Below, piece after piece: positions 6,149 to 7,170 of a DNA stretch of 7,170 nucleotides. Each line of letters starts with the position of its first letter. Position 1 is the stretch's first letter. The translations under genes were made by a program, and so were the position numbers. The notes below the pieces were generated by a model. The model did no database searches and was not told where the DNA came from. It worked only from the letters and a program-made list of their open reading frames with translations. Source of the DNA: Alphaproteobacteria bacterium (GTDB lineage: Bacteria; Pseudomonadota; Alphaproteobacteria; Rhizobiales; Beijerinckiaceae); the NCBI GenBank assembly GCA_009920595.1, contig RFZR01000083.1, positions 1 through 7,170 of the forward strand, in the 5' to 3' direction.

Positions 6149-6177
6149 CGCCATGGTGTTCCAAAAACACCGTGGCG
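6149..6177 (+). terminator. 12-bp hairpin between infB and rbfA, without a T tract
   Basis: CGCCATGGTGTT (6149–6160) pairs with AACACCGTGGCG (6166–6177) with one G·U, around the five-base loop CCAAA. It lies 15 bases after the infB stop. The bases after it (CTTCATCACTTAA) are not a T run, so full intrinsic termination is unlikely. It may protect the upstream message, act as a processing site or give partial termination between infB and rbfA. Confidence 0.5.
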
Positions 6178-6209
6178 CTTCATCACTTAAATCCCCTCTG
6201 ACCGGTTCA

Positions 6210-6227
6210 ACTCCGGCAAGGCGGAGT
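6210..6227 (+). promoter_or_regulatory. rbfA ribosome binding site inside a hairpin
   Basis: ACTCCG (6210–6215) and CGGAGT (6222–6227) are perfect complements around a six-base loop. The right arm contains GGAG (6223–6226), eight bases before the rbfA ATG. Pairing would hide the Shine–Dalgarno sequence, which could lower rbfA translation or make it temperature-dependent. The structure is visible; the function is inferred. Confidence 0.45.
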
Positions 6228-6234
6228 AGATAAA

Positions 6235-6666
6235 ATGAAAAAACACGGTTCAGTTTCTCAAGGCCCATCACAGCGTCAATTGCGTGTCGGTGAACTTGTT
6301 CGTCACGTCATTGCCGATATGGTGATGCGTGGTGACATTATTGATGAGGCGATCAAAGGCGCAATCATCACAGTGCCTGAAGTGCGGATGTCACCTGATC
6401 TGAAAATCGCAACAGTCTATTTGTCACTCCATGATCCGAAACAGGAACAGGCGGCAGTGAAAGCCTTTGCGCGTCATCATGGTTTTATTCGTCGTGAAGT
6501 TGCGCATCGTGTCGATTTGAAATTCGCGCCTGAATTGCGTTTTCGAATTGATGAAACGCTTGATGCGGCCGCGCGCATTGACGAATTGCTGCGTCGACCT
6601 GAAGTGCAGCGCGACCTCGCTTCGCCTTTGCGTCGCATCGACGAACAAAATGATAAAGATGAGTGA
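6235..6666 (+). CDS. rbfA: 30S ribosome-binding factor RbfA
   Basis: RbfA is a small KH-like RNA-binding protein that acts on the 30S subunit during late maturation of the 16S rRNA 5' end, and in some bacteria is needed for cold adaptation. The 143-residue product has the family layout: GPSQRQLRVGELVRH (10–24), the strand ITVPEVRMSPDLKIATVYLS (45–64), the helix FARHHGFIRREVAHRVDLK (78–96) and the conserved PELRFRIDETLDAAARIDEL (99–118). A charged tail ends the protein. The ATG at 6235 has GGAG eight bases upstream and fits the family N-terminus. It lies 101 bases after infB and 12 bases before truB, in the usual operon position. Confidence 0.95.
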   Translation: MKKHGSVSQGPSQRQLRVGELVRHVIADMVMRGDIIDEAIKGAIITVPEVRMSPDLKIATVYLSLHDPKQEQAAVKAFARHHGFIRREVAHRVDLKFAPELRFRIDETLDAAARIDELLRRPEVQRDLASPLRRIDEQNDKDE

Positions 6667-6678
6667 GCGGCTCTCTCC

Positions 6679-7170
6679 ATGAATGCTCCAAAAAAACAAC
6701 GCGCTGATGTTCATGGATGGATTGCGCTTGATAAGCCTCTGGGCATGACATCAACGCATGCGGTTGCGGTGGTGCGGCGTTTATTGAATGCAAAAAAAGC
6801 TGGTCATGCGGGTACGCTTGATCCACTCGCATCAGGCTTGTTACCGCTCGCCTTCGGTGAAGCGACGAAAACTGTGCCTTATGTTGTGGATGGTGAGAAA
6901 GCCTATCGCTTCACCGTCACTTTTGGCGTTGAAACCGATACGGATGATGCCGAAGGACGTATTGTTTCACAAAGTGAGGCACGTCCGTCGGAGCAGCAGA
7001 TACTTGCCGCCTTGCCGAAATTTACGGGCGCGATCACACAAGTGCCACCGCGTTATTCAGCCATCAAAATTGATGGCGAACGCGCCTATGATTTGGCGCG
7101 CGGCGGTGAAGCGGTTGAGTTGCAGCCGCGCATTGTTGAAATTCATACGCTGACACTTCTCTCTTTTGAT
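6679..7170 (+). CDS. truB: tRNA pseudouridine(55) synthase TruB, 5' part, runs off the right edge
   Basis: TruB converts uridine 55 of the tRNA T-loop to pseudouridine and also acts as a tRNA folding chaperone. The 164 codons present show WIALDKPLGMTS (14–25), the catalytic motif KKAGHAGTLDPLASGLL (39–55) with the nucleophile at Asp48, GEATKTVPYV (60–69), and the PRYSAIKIDGERAYDLAR motif (124–141). About half of a normal protein is included and no frame damage is seen. The ATG at 6679 follows the rbfA stop by 12 bases without a clear Shine–Dalgarno sequence, so translation is probably coupled to rbfA. In relatives rpsO and pnp usually follow, outside this window. Confidence 0.96.
   Translation, partial: MNAPKKQRADVHGWIALDKPLGMTSTHAVAVVRRLLNAKKAGHAGTLDPLASGLLPLAFGEATKTVPYVVDGEKAYRFTVTFGVETDTDDAEGRIVSQSEARPSEQQILAALPKFTGAITQVPPRYSAIKIDGERAYDLARGGEAVELQPRIVEIHTLTLLSFD

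Noticed and set aside
5678..6271. Minus-strand open frame (197 codons) opposite the infB C-terminus
   Set aside because: The opposite strand encodes well-conserved IF2 domains; this frame has no recognisable motif and no ribosome binding site.

Overview
The window carries most of the bacterial rimP–nusA–infB–rbfA–truB operon (ribosome maturation, transcription elongation/termination, translation initiation, tRNA modification). The proteins read as Alphaproteobacteria, most likely Hyphomicrobiales (Rhizobiales)-like. This rests on recognising family sequence in RimP, in NusA with its tandem C-terminal repeats, in the IF2 N-terminus and in RbfA; no search was run. Third codon positions are only moderately GC-rich, so this is not a classic high-GC rhizobial genome.

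Layout. Bases 2–925 (minus strand) form one uninterrupted open frame that leaves the window on the left. It joins the N-terminus of a DUF2336-type protein to the KMSKS half of a leucyl-tRNA synthetase whose type looks non-alphaproteobacterial. Bases 926–1142 separate this ORF from the divergent operon and hold a leader-like run of hairpins ending in a Rho-independent terminator 27 bases before rimP. The plus strand then carries rimP (1143–1844), nusA (1819–3399, overlapping rimP by 26 bases), a 195-base structured gap where many relatives carry ylxR, infB in two frames (3595–4509 and 4496–6133), rbfA (6235–6666) and the first 164 codons of truB (6679 to the edge).

How the genes fit together. 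RimP and RbfA mature the 30S subunit, NusA controls pausing and termination and often autoregulates this operon, IF2 delivers initiator tRNA, and TruB makes tRNA pseudouridine 55. The order is the standard one.

What stands out. Three places look as if sequence has been removed or wrongly joined: the DUF2336/LeuRS junction (about 554–583), the missing ylxR between nusA and infB, and a loss of about 77 bases with a frameshift inside the IF2_N domain of infB (at 4488/4489). A misassembled or strain-mixed contig is the simplest explanation for the first and third; genuine lineage-specific events are possible. I found no mobile element, CRISPR array, rRNA or tRNA, and no convincing new defence or biosynthetic system. 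The more unusual regulatory candidates are the rimP leader, the inverted repeat before infB, and a hairpin covering the rbfA ribosome binding site.
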